From NCBI GenBank assembly GCA_028713655.1, contig JAQTNW010000005.1, positions 1-64,000 on the forward strand: DNA of 64,000 bases. Reading direction: 5' to 3'. Each line of letters opens with the position of its first letter. The stretch's first letter is position 1. Below are positions 27,887 to 37,088 of this stretch, piece by piece. The notes beneath the pieces were generated by a model. It was not told the origin of the DNA. It searched no databases and saw nothing but the letters and a program-made list of their open reading frames with translations. A program made the translations under genes and the position numbers. This DNA comes from Candidatus Methylacidiphilales bacterium. Its GTDB lineage: Bacteria; Verrucomicrobiota; Verrucomicrobiia; Methylacidiphilales; JAAUTS01.

Positions 27887-29146
27887 ATGCTGCAGGACCT
27901 GCTCAAAAACCTGATTGTCAGCGCCAGCCTGGGCGGCCTGATCGGGCTGCAACGCCAGTGGGATGACCAGCACTTCCATCCGGAACGCAGAAACATCGCG
28001 GGCCTGCGCACGTTTACGCTTTGGGCCGCTCTGGGCACCCTCTGCGCCACGGTGGACCTGCAACGCCCCCTGTTTTATCTCGCCGGCTTCCTCGTAATTG
28101 CCGTCTTTATCGCCATCTTCATCCATCAAAAACTGGAGACCGCAGACGAGGGATTTGGCCTGACCACCGGGCTTGCCGGACTGATCACGTATCTCATCGG
28201 CGGATTGGTGGTCTGGGACCAGTGGAAAATCGCTTTGGTGCTGGCGGTCTCCTTGATTATTTTGCTGGCCTCAAAGCGGCGCGTGCGGGATGTCACCCAG
28301 CGCTTTACACCCCAGGACGTCAAACAGGCCCTGCAATTTGCAGCCATTTCGGGAGTAATTTTGCAGCTTGTGCCAAATCGCGAATACGGGCCCTTCCAGG
28401 CCTTTAATCCGCACATCCTCTGGCTGATGGTGGTGTTGGTTTCAGGCCTGGGCTTTTGCGGCTACGTCGCCGTACGACTGCTGGGCGAGAAAGGTGGCAT
28501 CATCCTGACCGGGGTGCTCGGCGGCATGGCTTCGAGTACGGCCACCACACTGGCCATGAGCCGGCAGAGCAAATCCCAGCCCAAACTGAGCAGCGCCTGC
28601 GCCCTGGCCATTATTCTGGCCTGCACGATCATGCTGGGCCGCGTCGCCTTCATCACGCTCGCTGTCGAACACAGCGTTTTCTTCAAAGTGCTCCCCGGAT
28701 TGGCTCTACTGGCTTTACCCGGGTTGGGGTTCGCGGCATGGTTCTGGTTTTCAAAAAATAAAGATAGTGCGACAAAAAAGAGCCCTAATTTCATCAACCC
28801 GCTCGGCCTGAAAGTCGCCCTGCAATTTGCCGTCATTTACATGGTGATTGTGTTCATCGCCCGCGCCGCAACCCAGTATTACGGCAATGCGGGGCTGTAT
28901 TGGGCCAGCTTTATCTCCGGACTGACCGATCTCGACGCCATCACAGTCTCCGTCAGCCAGATGGCGGGCAAAGGCACCATCACACCGGACATCTCAGCCA
29001 ATGCCATCGTTCTGGGCTGCCTTGCCAATACGATCCTCAAAGGAACAATGGCGTGCGTGCTGGGCGACGCGGGCCTTCGCAAGCCGATTATCATGATATT
29101 CGGATCCACCCTTGCCGTGGGCAGTGCGTATCTTTTATTCATCTGA
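27887..29146 (+). CDS. MgtC/SapB and DUF4010 integral membrane protein
   Basis: A protein of 419 residues with about 11-13 membrane helices. The N-terminal part (about 1-140) is MgtC/SapB-like: SASLGGLIGLQRQW, then NIAGLRTFTLWAALGT, then the GLTTGLAGLITYLIGG helix. The C-terminal part (about 180-419) matches DUF4010, with LTGVLGGMASSTATTLAMS and ISGLTDLDAITVSVSQMA. The fused family is widespread and probably transports or senses ions; its substrate is unknown. Divergent from the small basic protein gene. Confidence 0.8.
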   Translation: MLQDLLKNLIVSASLGGLIGLQRQWDDQHFHPERRNIAGLRTFTLWAALGTLCATVDLQRPLFYLAGFLVIAVFIAIFIHQKLETADEGFGLTTGLAGLITYLIGGLVVWDQWKIALVLAVSLIILLASKRRVRDVTQRFTPQDVKQALQFAAISGVILQLVPNREYGPFQAFNPHILWLMVVLVSGLGFCGYVAVRLLGEKGGIILTGVLGGMASSTATTLAMSRQSKSQPKLSSACALAIILACTIMLGRVAFITLAVEHSVFFKVLPGLALLALPGLGFAAWFWFSKNKDSATKKSPNFINPLGLKVALQFAVIYMVIVFIARAATQYYGNAGLYWASFISGLTDLDAITVSVSQMAGKGTITPDISANAIVLGCLANTILKGTMACVLGDAGLRKPIIMIFGSTLAVGSAYLLFI

Positions 29147-29199
29147 TTTTAAATTTTCAAGAAGTTGCCACTTCGCAACCCGGCCTCTAGGCTGATTCC

Positions 29200-29622
29200 A
29201 TGTCCCAATCGCACTGGCTCGTCAAACAGGAACCCGAAACGTATCCCTTTGATCAACTGTTGCGGGATCAAAAAACCAGATGGGACGGTGTCCGGAATTT
29301 TCAGGCGCGCAATAATCTTCGTTCCATGAAGAAGGGCGATCTCGTTCTCTACTACCACAGCGGAGAGGAACGCGCCGTGGTCGGACTTTGTGAGGTCATC
29401 ACGGAGGCATACCCCGATCCGACCGCCACCGAGGGCGATTGGTCGGCGGTTGATTTGAAGCCGTTGAAAAAATTGCCCCGCTCAGTCCCCCTCGCCAACA
29501 TCAAATCAAAAAAGGCTCTGGCCAACATGGCGCTGGTACGGCAATCCCGGCTTTCCGTCATGACCGTAACTGCGGCGGAATTTTCTGAAATCCTAAGCTT
29601 GAGCGGTACGTCCTTAAAATAA
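29200..29622 (+). CDS. EVE domain protein
   Basis: A protein of 140 residues made of one EVE domain (PUA-like fold). It starts SHWLVKQEPETYPFDQL and has WDGVRNFQARNNLRSMKKGD, where the aromatic and Asn residues form the base-binding pocket in homologues that recognise modified bases in DNA or RNA, then VLYYHSGEERAVVGLCEV. Bacterial EVE proteins often sit near restriction or RNA-modification genes; here the neighbour is a HAD phosphatase 7 bases downstream. Confidence 0.85.
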   Translation: MSQSHWLVKQEPETYPFDQLLRDQKTRWDGVRNFQARNNLRSMKKGDLVLYYHSGEERAVVGLCEVITEAYPDPTATEGDWSAVDLKPLKKLPRSVPLANIKSKKALANMALVRQSRLSVMTVTAAEFSEILSLSGTSLK

Positions 29623-29629
29623 ATTCAAT

Positions 29630-30415
29630 ATGCATCTGCCCACTGCCAAACCTGCACTCCTGATTTCCACCGATTTCGACGGTACACTTATCATGGATTA
29701 TGATGAAAAGCCCCTGGCTCCTGCTTTCTTTTCAAGGCTCGAAAAGCTCCGTCAAAATTACCACGTCGCATGGGTCATCAATACCGGTCGCGACTGGGCT
29801 TCGCTGGCTGAACTTCTGATCGAGAAAAAAGCGCCAGTCTTCCCGGACTGGGTTGTGCTGGTCGAACGCGAGGTTCACCGCGTTGAAAGGGGCGAACGCG
29901 TCGCCTTGAAACACTGGAACAAGCGCTGTGAAAAGGTCCATCTGGACTTGTTTCATCGAGCCGGGCCGGTTCTTGAACAAATGCGGCAAAAACTGCGGGG
30001 CTTCAAAAACCTCTCCGTTATTCAGGACATTGCTTCACCCCTCGGGCTGATTGCGGAATCGGAGGAACAGGCGGACGAAATCCAACGGGTGCTGGCACCC
30101 CTGTTCGATGAGTTCCCGGAAATTCACGCCGTGCGCAACACGGTCTATTTTCGTTTTGCCCATATTGACTTTCACAAAGGCAGTTGCCTGGCCGCCATCG
30201 CGGTTGAAGAAGGAGTCAGTTCGGATAATTGTTTTGCCATCGGCGATCATTTGAATGATCTCTCGATGCTGGATCCGCGTTACGCGCGACACATTGCATG
30301 CCCCTCCAACGCCATCCCGGACGTCAAATCAAAGGTTCGCCGACATGGCGGCTTTGTCGCCAGCAAAGAAGGCCCCGAAGGCGTCGGCCAGGCCTTGGAT
30401 CATTTTTTTGGGTGA
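29630..30415 (+). CDS. HAD-superfamily hydrolase (type IIB)
   Basis: A protein of 261 residues. HAD motif I is LLISTDFDGTLI (nucleophile D14 or nearby), motif II the Thr in WVINTGRD, the lysine lies in HIDFHKGSCLAAI, and motif IV is CFAIGDHLNDLSML with its acid pair. The C2 cap between motifs II and III indicates subclass IIB (Cof or sucrose-phosphatase-like). The substrate is likely a sugar phosphate but cannot be set. It probably forms an operon with the EVE gene. Confidence 0.82.
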   Translation: MHLPTAKPALLISTDFDGTLIMDYDEKPLAPAFFSRLEKLRQNYHVAWVINTGRDWASLAELLIEKKAPVFPDWVVLVEREVHRVERGERVALKHWNKRCEKVHLDLFHRAGPVLEQMRQKLRGFKNLSVIQDIASPLGLIAESEEQADEIQRVLAPLFDEFPEIHAVRNTVYFRFAHIDFHKGSCLAAIAVEEGVSSDNCFAIGDHLNDLSMLDPRYARHIACPSNAIPDVKSKVRRHGGFVASKEGPEGVGQALDHFFG

Positions 30416-30866
30416 GCGAGGCGATATGGAATGCGGCGGCAAGATGCCGCTTTTCACTGCGGGCATCGCTCGTCGTTGCGAAGAGTCCGGCAGAGCCGGA
30501 CGACGCGGCAATCCATCAAAATATCTGGATCGCCACGGCCCAACTCCGACATGCGTCGCGAGTGTTCCAGATGGGCCTCCTAATGAACACTTGTGGCAAC
30601 ATGTTAAAATGCAGAATCTTATAACGAAAATCATTTTTGACCATGAGGCGATATGGAGTGCGGTGGCAAGTCCGGCAGCATCTGGACGCGACACCGCTTT
30701 GGATTTTCCGCAAAAGTGCAACTCCGACATGGGTCGTGAGTAAAAAGCGTCCGCCGTGGCGGACGCACTCCAAAATTTCCCGTTCATTCCCGCTCAAAAC
30801 ACCTTCTTTGAAGGTTTGGATTCTCGCAATGACGAAAAACTCGTCTATGCTTGCAGATGAAAAAAT
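30416..30866. repeat. Gene-free stretch packed with dispersed repeats
   Basis: No credible gene lies in these 451 bases. It holds a GCGG-CAAGATG-CCGC palindrome (about 30435-30450), a 45-base unit (30471-30515) that recurs at 47311-47355, a 33-base unit (30541-30573) that recurs inverted at 34386-34418 with one mismatch, and a perfect 9-bp hairpin GCGTCCGCC/GGCGGACGC with a 2-base loop (30747-30766). The opening phrase gaggcgatatgga occurs again near 30643. Shared pieces suggest layered insertion and decay. Confidence 0.75.
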
Positions 30867-31547
30867 ATGTCCGAAATACGCACAGCAGCCGCAGAACTCA
30901 AGGCACTATTACCACATTACATCTCGACGGATTCAAAGGATGAACGCGCAAGTTACTTCCGCGGACTCATGGCAAAGACCGCGGATTCACTCACTGCAAT
31001 AGATATGTTAATGACAAGCGGTGCGATCTGGCCGTTGCACTGCCGTTGGATTGTCGAGGCTTTTGGATACGCGGCTGCCTTGAACAATGACGCAAAGGTA
31101 ATCGATCAGATCAAAAAAGCAGGTTTAAACACATACCTTCTGATAACCGATGTAGATGATGCCCAAAGAAAAAATATCCTCGGCTCGTTAAACTTGCCAT
31201 CTCTACCTAAGATCGAAACTCTGCTAAACAATTTTGATAGGGAAATGGGAGCAAAAGAAGGGCGTCTCTACAAAATCTATCGCCTCTTATGCGAATACGC
31301 TCATTTTGAGTTTTATCGGACGGTCGCATATCCAGCCCTCGGGGTTGAAGCCCCAGATGTTTTGGAGAAAGGAAAGGAGTTGTTTCTGAAAACAACCATT
31401 GCTTGTGCTTTATCACTTCCCGCCTTTGCACATTGCCCTCCATACTGCGGATTTGATAACAAATACTTTCGTAAAATAACCAACCTACAGGAGAAGTCTT
31501 GGAAGGGAGTGGCTGAATATGCCGCAAAAAAGGATAGCTCTTACTGA
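30867..31547 (+). CDS. Hypothetical protein, AT-richer than its surroundings
   Basis: A soluble protein of 226 residues and mostly helical pattern. Blocks that look structural are MSEIRTAAAELKALLPHY, IWPLHCRWIVEAFGYAAAL, and RLYKIYRLLCEYAHFEFYRTV. The repeated R/H-rich helix ends (LCEYAHFEF) recall HEPN-like or DUF5677-like proteins, but I cannot confirm either. Base composition is visibly AT-richer than flanking housekeeping genes, and repeats lie just upstream, so it may have been acquired. It converges on the Sel1-protease gene 13 bases away. Confidence 0.6.
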   Translation: MSEIRTAAAELKALLPHYISTDSKDERASYFRGLMAKTADSLTAIDMLMTSGAIWPLHCRWIVEAFGYAAALNNDAKVIDQIKKAGLNTYLLITDVDDAQRKNILGSLNLPSLPKIETLLNNFDREMGAKEGRLYKIYRLLCEYAHFEFYRTVAYPALGVEAPDVLEKGKELFLKTTIACALSLPAFAHCPPYCGFDNKYFRKITNLQEKSWKGVAEYAAKKDSSY

Positions 31548-31560
31548 AAAGACAACTATT

Positions 31561-32781
31561 TCAGTAAATCAGGATTAGCGCCACACTTTTCTCTGTTTGC
31601 TCAACCACGTCCTCTAGCTTACCTGATTTCGAGGGCTTTATATTTTCCTGAGGCAAACTGTTCGAATAGTTTTCAAGCATGGATAGGATGTACGAACTTT
31701 TGACCGCATAATTTACATTTTCGGGGATATCACCAGTAACTTTGGCGATTTTGATGGCATCGAGCTTAGCCACCACAATCCCCACCAAATTGCCGTTTTC
31801 ATCAAATAAACCACCACCCGAGTTTCCAGGCTGAAGCGGTACGCTGATTTGCCATTGGCGCGGATCGTCTTGAATACCGGAAAGGCTGCTGATTTCGCCA
31901 CGGGTCATTTTAGGGCTAAACCCCTGGAGTTGTATGTTTGGAAATCCCAATGTAAAAACCGTCTGACCCAGCTTCATGCTTTTAGAAGGCCTGACAGGCG
32001 CGGGCGTAAAAACCCCGTCGCACTTCAAGATGGCAACATCATTCGCAGTATCAATTTGTATTAACTGGGCTTTTTTAAGGCCTACGGTTGTCACTACACT
32101 GATTCGAATGGCATCACGCACAACATGCGCAGCCGTGATGAGCAGGCCATCAGTAGAAACAAAGACGGCTGAGCCGCTTGCCTTTGGCATATCCGCATTC
32201 GATTTTTCGTTCTGCAAACTGGATTCACTTGACTTTGCTTGCTTATTTTTTTCGATTTGTGCCAGTATTCGTTTGCTGCGTTGTTGTGCGAGTATTACCA
32301 AACTATGTCCAAGTTTATTCTCCAGCTTGTTTCTTTGACTAACAAATATATCTTCACCAGTAGAAGCAGCCAAGTTATACCATGCCAACGCCTCAATTTC
32401 ATCTCGTGGAACGCCTTCGCCACTCTCGTACATGCCCCCGAGATTGAATTGGGCATTGTCATCTCCATGTCCAGCGGCCTTTTGAAACCATTTCACGGCT
32501 TCAACTAAATCTTTTGGAACTCCCGTACGCCCCTGGTAGATACATCCGAGATTGTTTTGAGCATCAACATTTCCTTGCTCAGCAGCTTTTCGATACCATT
32601 TTGCAGCCTCCGCAAAATCCTTGGGAACAGCCTTGCCTGTCACGTACATGCCTCCGAGTCTGCATTGAGCCTCGACATCCCCCTTTTCTGCTTTGGAACG
32701 CAGTTCATCAATTAGGGCTGCGGTTGCATTGTGGCAATACAGGGACAAACCAATCACTAGAAGCAGGAGTAGATTCTTCAT
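31561..32781 (-). CDS. Secreted Sel1-repeat plus trypsin-like serine protease
   Basis: A protein of 406 residues from ATG 32781 (MKNLLLLLVIGLSLYC). A signal peptide is followed by three Sel1 (TPR-like) repeats, at about residues 28-135, each with an A-x-LG-x-MY or NLG-x-Y pattern. After a Lys/Gln/Ser-rich linker comes a chymotrypsin-fold domain (about 195-350). The triad is visible: His in LLITAAHVV, Asp in DTANDVAILKCDG, Ser in LQPGNSGGGLFDE. This places it with DegP/HtrA-like proteases, but no PDZ domain follows. The Sel1 part probably binds a partner protein in the periplasm. Confidence 0.82.
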   Translation of the reverse strand: MKNLLLLLVIGLSLYCHNATAALIDELRSKAEKGDVEAQCRLGGMYVTGKAVPKDFAEAAKWYRKAAEQGNVDAQNNLGCIYQGRTGVPKDLVEAVKWFQKAAGHGDDNAQFNLGGMYESGEGVPRDEIEALAWYNLAASTGEDIFVSQRNKLENKLGHSLVILAQQRSKRILAQIEKNKQAKSSESSLQNEKSNADMPKASGSAVFVSTDGLLITAAHVVRDAIRISVVTTVGLKKAQLIQIDTANDVAILKCDGVFTPAPVRPSKSMKLGQTVFTLGFPNIQLQGFSPKMTRGEISSLSGIQDDPRQWQISVPLQPGNSGGGLFDENGNLVGIVVAKLDAIKIAKVTGDIPENVNYAVKSSYILSMLENYSNSLPQENIKPSKSGKLEDVVEQTEKSVALILIY

Positions 32782-32899
32782 TAGATCAATCCAAAAACCT
32801 GCCAATACCTATGCATTTTGTTTGTTTTGGAACGCTGAGTCCTTCCGGCAAGAGAATACTCTACTGACGCCAAATATTTTCCATAACTCGATTGCATTG

Positions 32900-33262
32900 T
32901 TAAGGATTTAAATTCTCTATTTTACCATCCACACTAAATCCTATAAATGATCTTTGTTTCTCATACTGGAGCGCTTCTAAATAAATAGTAATGGAGAACC
33001 TTTCTGGGGAGTAAAATGAAATTCTATTTCCTTCATCCCCATATATTCCAAAAAGAATATTTTTACCGAGATACCCAATCATTAATAATTGTTCTCTTGT
33101 ATTGTTATCAACAACAAAGACTTCTCTGCCTTCTTTGCATTTATTTGCTTCCCTTATGATCAATTGAAGGCGTCCAAATATATCGCGAGCTTCTTCACAT
33201 CCTGCGTCCACTGCTGCAAAATCGATTGACTTGATGATAGTTGAAAAGCTTGGCTTTTTCAT
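32900..33262 (-). CDS. Hypothetical protein
   Basis: A soluble protein of 120 residues (MKKPSFSTIIKSIDFAAVDA). It has no signal peptide and no recognised domain. Strand-like segments VFVVDNNTREQLLMIGYLG and FSITIYLEALQYEKQ suggest a small alpha/beta fold. Coding sequence is AT-rich like its two neighbours. It lies upstream of the Sel1 protease on the same strand with a 118-base gap. Confidence 0.5.
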   Translation of the reverse strand: MKKPSFSTIIKSIDFAAVDAGCEEARDIFGRLQLIIREANKCKEGREVFVVDNNTREQLLMIGYLGKNILFGIYGDEGNRISFYSPERFSITIYLEALQYEKQRSFIGFSVDGKIENLNP

Positions 33263-33677
33263 TTTTCCTGTGCCTAACGCATATTAGTTTTAATTCCAGC
33301 TATCTCGGTAGGTAAAATCCAGATTGAAGCGGAGTGTTTTAAAAAAAACACCCTACGCACATCAACAGCATGCATGGATCCGGGCTTCAGACAAGTCGCG
33401 ATTTGGTGACAGCGGGCGGACAATCGCGAGGAGTTTCAGGTTTCCTGCCTTCGTCGGTGGGTGCCGACTATGGCGAGCAGGCAAGTTTTCAGTTTCAAGC
33501 CTGTTTCTGATTTTTCTCCGCGCCGCTGCAGATACATCCTGCGTTGATATTTGTTTGCTTACAGGAGCGCGACCGTCCCGGTCGCACCGTTCGGCATCTT
33601 GCCGAACGGAAGGCAATGTCGCAGGCGGGACGCCTACGACTGCGGACAAGATGTCCGCGCTCCCTTAAATCAAAAAA
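33263..33677. other. Non-coding stretch upstream of the PIN-toxin end
   Basis: This 415-base interval has no supported gene. A hairpin made of A/T and ACACCC-like letters lies near 33336-33354 (gtgttttaaaaaaaacac). The right quarter is the modular repeat element at 33564-33663. Short open frames here run through the repeat and are not conserved in style. Confidence 0.55.
33564..33663. repeat. Modular palindromic repeat element, copy A
   Basis: Bounded by inverted GGAGCGC (33564-33570) and GCGCTCC (33657-33663). Inside are four hairpins in a row. Hairpin 1: core CGTCCCG with arms GCGAC/GTCGC (33569-33585). Hairpin 2: core CATCTTG with arms CCGTTCGG/CCGAACGG (33587-33609). Hairpin 3: core CGGGACG with arms AGG/CCT (33623-33635). 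Hairpin 4: core CAAGATG with arms GCGGA/TCCGC (33642-33658). Cores 3 and 4 are the reverse complements of cores 1 and 2. Other copies at 34377-34463 and 54808-54854 keep the cores but change the arms. Confidence 0.8.
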
Positions 33678-34091
33678 TCAACCACGCTGGGATGGATCAA
33701 GAATCACAAGTCCTTTGAAGTATTTCCGGTAAAACCCGCGGTCGCGGGTAACCAAACAGCCGGCGCGGCTCTGCGCGTGACCTCCTATCAAAAAATCGGT
33801 GATGATCCTTTCTCGTTTGCCTCCCGCCTTGCGGTAGGCCTTGAACGCCTGCCCAGCCAAAAACGCGCCGCTCCGACCCACGGATTCCACCTCAATCCCA
33901 ATTTCTTCCAGCACGGAATCGAACCTGGATGCCGAGGAAAATTGCGATGCCAGCTCCGCATAAACAGGCTCGCAAATGACAAGTTGCCCGTCCAAGGCCG
34001 CCTCTTCAATCGCCTGCCGGGAGTTTTGAAGAAACAAGGGGTCGGGCAAAAAAACATCCAGCAAAACCGAGGTGTCCAAGGCGCTGATCAT
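33678..34091 (-). CDS. PIN-domain ribonuclease toxin (VapC-like)
   Basis: A protein of 137 residues. PIN acidic residues are visible: D6 in MISALDTSVLLDVFL, Glu in VICEPVYAELAS, Asp in IITDFLIGGHA, and Asp in LVTRDRGFYRKYF. Such toxins cleave RNA, often initiator tRNA or rRNA, and are held silent by the partner antitoxin. The ATG overlaps the stop of the upstream AbrB-type gene in an ATGA, the classic antitoxin-first order. It lies just downstream of gyrA on the same strand. Confidence 0.82.
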   Translation of the reverse strand: MISALDTSVLLDVFLPDPLFLQNSRQAIEEAALDGQLVICEPVYAELASQFSSASRFDSVLEEIGIEVESVGRSGAFLAGQAFKAYRKAGGKRERIITDFLIGGHAQSRAGCLVTRDRGFYRKYFKGLVILDPSQRG

Positions 34092-34303
34092 CTTCCACGC
34101 AGATCCTCGATCAGGCTATTGGTCCGCTTCCCCCCGCCCTTCAGGATGCCCTCAAACCGTTCAATCCCGCAGCCGGAACGCTTTTTACGCAACACCAGGC
34201 GGTGGTTTTCCTCCACCACCTCCACTTCCGTGAGGGGTTTGAGCCCGTGACGCTGGCGCAGCTCGATGGGAATCGTAATCTGACCACGTTCTCCTACTTT
34301 CAT
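34088..34303 (-). CDS. AbrB-type antitoxin (VapB-like)
   Basis: A protein of 71 residues. The SpoVT/AbrB swapped-hairpin DNA-binding domain covers about residues 1-45: KVGERGQITIPIELRQRHGL, then VEVVEENHRLVLRKK. The C-terminal tail (about 50-71) would bind the PIN toxin. Its stop overlaps the toxin start. The pair probably represses its own promoter, which would lie in the 167-base repeat-containing gap to gyrA. Confidence 0.8.
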   Translation of the reverse strand: MKVGERGQITIPIELRQRHGLKPLTEVEVVEENHRLVLRKKRSGCGIERFEGILKGGGKRTNSLIEDLRGR

Positions 34304-34376
34304 ACCTTAAAATATGAATCAAACCCATGCGTCTGTCGAGAATTGTTTGTTTATCGATTGCGAGCAGGACAATCAA

Positions 34377-34463
34377 ACCGTTCGGCATCTGGAACACTCG
34401 CGACACATGTCGGAGTTGCCGAACGGAAAACAATGTCGCAGGCAAGATGCCCGCGCTCCTGTA
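34377..34463. repeat. Modular palindromic repeat element, copy B (interrupted)
   Basis: Arms CCGTTCGG and CCGAACGG are the same as in hairpin 2 of copy A, but the loop is opened by a 33-base unit (34386-34418) that also occurs at 30541-30573. Further right, GCAGG-CAAGATG-CCCGC (about 34439-34455) uses the left arm of copy A hairpin 3 with a different core. The outer GCGCTCC (34454-34460) matches the right end of copy A. The sequence between the two hairpins, CAATGTCGCAGG, is shared with copy A. Confidence 0.7.
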
Positions 34464-34470
34464 AAACAAA

Positions 34471-37071
34471 TCACAATTCTGCCTCCGGCTCCGCATCCTC
34501 CGAAACCACGACCGGGGCAATGGCAACGAGCTTGTCTCCGCGGTCAAATGTAACCAGCTTCACTCCCTGGGTGTTGCGTCCGCATTCGCGGATGTCTTTC
34601 ACAGGAGTCCGGACCATCTGGCCCTTGGCGGTGATCAACATGATTTCATCGGAGTCCGTCACGGTCAAGGCGCCCACGACACGGCCCGTCTTTTCACCGG
34701 TCTTCATCGTGATGATGCCTTTGCCGCCACGCGATTGCTGGCGGTACTCGTCAAAAGCCGTCCGCTTGCCGATGCCCTGTTCGCCGGCCACCAGCAAGGT
34801 CGCCTTCGCGTCCACGATGGATAGCGCCACCACTTCGTCCTTCTTTTCAAGTGTTATGCCACGGACGCCGCCGGCCGGACGGCCCATACTGCGGACATCT
34901 TCCTCATTGAAGCGAATGCTCATGCCGTCACTCGTGATCAACACAGCCTCGTCATGGCCTGAGGTCAGCTTTACGGATATCAGCGCGTCGCCCGACTCGA
35001 TCCCGATCGCGATAATGCCGCCCTTGCGGAAATTGGCATATTGATCCAGCGGTGTCTTCTTGACCGTGCCGAGTTTCGTCGCGAAAAACACAAATTGCTC
35101 GCCGGAACTCCAGGTCACATCGTCGCCGTTCGCACCGCGCTTGGATTCCACACGCAACAGTGCCACAACTTTTTCGGTGCTTTGCAATTGGAGCACATTG
35201 GCAATATTGCGCCCTTTCGCCGATCTCGAGCCCTCGGGGATCTCGTGCACTCGCTCGACATACACCCTGCCTGAGTTCGTGAAAAACATCAGGTAATCGT
35301 GCGTGCTGGCGGTAAACAAATGCTCCACAAAGTCGCTGTCTTCCTCCGCTTCCACAGTGCGGGTTGTCTGCCCGATGACGCCCTTGCCGCCCCGCCGCTG
35401 GGCGCGATAGCTGGAAATCGCCGTGCGTTTGACCAAGCCGCTGTGCGTTAGTGTGATGATCACGCCTTCATTGGCGATCAGGTCCTCAATCGCCATTTCA
35501 CCTTCATCCGGCACGATCTGCGTACGACGCGGGGTCGCATGCTTATCCCGAATGGCTTTCAGCTCCGCCTTGATGATGGTAAGCACCCGTTTTTCGCTTT
35601 TCAGAATGTCCACCAGATCTTCGATCTTTTTGAGCAGCTCGGCATATTCCTGCTTGATCTTTTCACGTTCCAACCCGACCAATTGATAGAGGCGCAGCTC
35701 GAGGATCGCGTCAATCTGCTGCTCACTGAACAGATAGCGTCCATTGACCAGGCGCGCTTCGCTGCGGATCATGATGCCGAATTTTTCGACATTCTTGCGC
35801 GTGAACTCATAGCCCATCAATTTCAGGCGGGCTTCGTCGCGCGTTTTGGACTCGCGGATCAGTCGGATGAACTCATCCATGTTCGCCATCGCGATCAGGA
35901 AGCCTTCCAGCACCTCGGCGCGCTTCTCCGCGTTCAACAGCTCAAACCTGGTCCTGCGAATGATCACCTCACGCCGGTGCTCAATGTAGCAAACGATCAA
36001 TTCCTTGAGGTTGAGAACCTTGGGCCGGCGCTGGTCAATCGCCAGCATGTTGGATGAAAAGCTCGATTCCAACGACGTCAGCTTGAACAGATTGTTGATG
36101 ACAACCTTGACGGCCGCATCGCGTTTTAACTCGATAACCACGCGCGTGTTTTCATCCGACTCATCGCGGATCGCCGTGATGTCGCCCAGCGTTTTTTCAT
36201 TTACGAGTTCGGCGATGCGTTCCACCAGGGTGGCGCGGTTGACGTTGAACGGGATTTCATCCAGGACGATGATTTCCTTGCCGCCCTTCATTTCCTCGGT
36301 GTGCAGTTTGCCCCGGATTTTGACCGTCCCGCGGCCGGTCTTGAAATAGGACTTGATGCCGTCCATGCCGAGAATCGAGCAGCCGGTCGGAAAATCAGGG
36401 CCCTTGATATATTTGATCAACGCTTCCTGCTTCATCTCCGGGTTGTCGATCACCGCGCAAATGCCATCGATCACCTCGCCCAGGTTGTGTGGCGGGATGT
36501 TGGTCGCCATGCCAACCGCGATGCCGGTTCCGCCGTTGACCAACAGATTGGGGAACGCGGCGGGAAACACCACTGGCTCGGTCAAACGCTCGTCATAGTT
36601 CGGGACGAAATCGACCGTGTCCTTGTCCATGTCCTCCATCAGGCTGCCGCCCAGCGCGGTCAAACGGGCCTCGGTATAACGCATGGCTGCCGGAGGATCG
36701 CCTTCCACGGAGCCGAAGTTCCCCTGCGGGTCGATCAACGGATCGCGCATCGCCCAGGGCTGGGCCATGTGCACGAGAGTCGGATAAATCACGGCCTCGC
36801 CGTGCGGATGGTAGTTGCCCGAGGTGTCACCGCAAATCTTGGCGCACTTCATGTGCTTGCGGCCCGGGTACAAATTCAATTCATGCATCGCGTACAAGAT
36901 GCGGCGCTGGGAAGGCTTCAAACCGTCCCGCACATCCGGCAACGCGCGGGAAATGATGACCGACATCGAGTAGTCCAGGAACGAGTCCTTGATCTCGTCT
37001 GCCACATTGATCTTTTCCACCTTCTCGTTCTGCGCAAAAAGCGAGCCGGACATTCTGATTTCATCTGCCAT
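34471..37071 (-). CDS. gyrA: DNA gyrase subunit A
   Basis: GyrA breaks and rejoins DNA in the A2B2 gyrase. It has 866 residues from ATG 37071 ([11 protein letters not shown]), preceded by a GGAAAA site; a TTG four codons upstream is an alternative. The winged-helix region has [19 protein letters not shown], and the active tyrosine lies in [10 protein letters not shown]. The GyrA-box is QRRGGKG, which separates it from ParC. The C-terminal beta-pinwheel ends in an acidic tail ([12 protein letters not shown]). In the quinolone region, positions after YHPHGE read AVIYPTL. It is 17 bases downstream of a PIN toxin gene, not directly after gyrB. Confidence 0.96.
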   Translation of the reverse strand: MADEIRMSGSLFAQNEKVEKINVADEIKDSFLDYSMSVIISRALPDVRDGLKPSQRRILYAMHELNLYPGRKHMKCAKICGDTSGNYHPHGEAVIYPTLVHMAQPWAMRDPLIDPQGNFGSVEGDPPAAMRYTEARLTALGGSLMEDMDKDTVDFVPNYDERLTEPVVFPAAFPNLLVNGGTGIAVGMATNIPPHNLGEVIDGICAVIDNPEMKQEALIKYIKGPDFPTGCSILGMDGIKSYFKTGRGTVKIRGKLHTEEMKGGKEIIVLDEIPFNVNRATLVERIAELVNEKTLGDITAIRDESDENTRVVIELKRDAAVKVVINNLFKLTSLESSFSSNMLAIDQRRPKVLNLKELIVCYIEHRREVIIRRTRFELLNAEKRAEVLEGFLIAMANMDEFIRLIRESKTRDEARLKLMGYEFTRKNVEKFGIMIRSEARLVNGRYLFSEQQIDAILELRLYQLVGLEREKIKQEYAELLKKIEDLVDILKSEKRVLTIIKAELKAIRDKHATPRRTQIVPDEGEMAIEDLIANEGVIITLTHSGLVKRTAISSYRAQRRGGKGVIGQTTRTVEAEEDSDFVEHLFTASTHDYLMFFTNSGRVYVERVHEIPEGSRSAKGRNIANVLQLQSTEKVVALLRVESKRGANGDDVTWSSGEQFVFFATKLGTVKKTPLDQYANFRKGGIIAIGIESGDALISVKLTSGHDEAVLITSDGMSIRFNEEDVRSMGRPAGGVRGITLEKKDEVVALSIVDAKATLLVAGEQGIGKRTAFDEYRQQSRGGKGIITMKTGEKTGRVVGALTVTDSDEIMLITAKGQMVRTPVKDIRECGRNTQGVKLVTFDRGDKLVAIAPVVVSEDAEPEAEL

Positions 37072-37088
37072 AATTTTTTCCAATTAAC

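Noticed and set aside
30416-30866. CRISPR array in the repeat-rich stretch
   Set aside because: Repeats are few, differ in length and orientation, and have no regular spacers; no cas genes are in the window.
33362-33649. 95-codon minus-strand frame in the gap before the PIN toxin
   Set aside because: It runs through the palindromic repeat element and has composition dictated by it.
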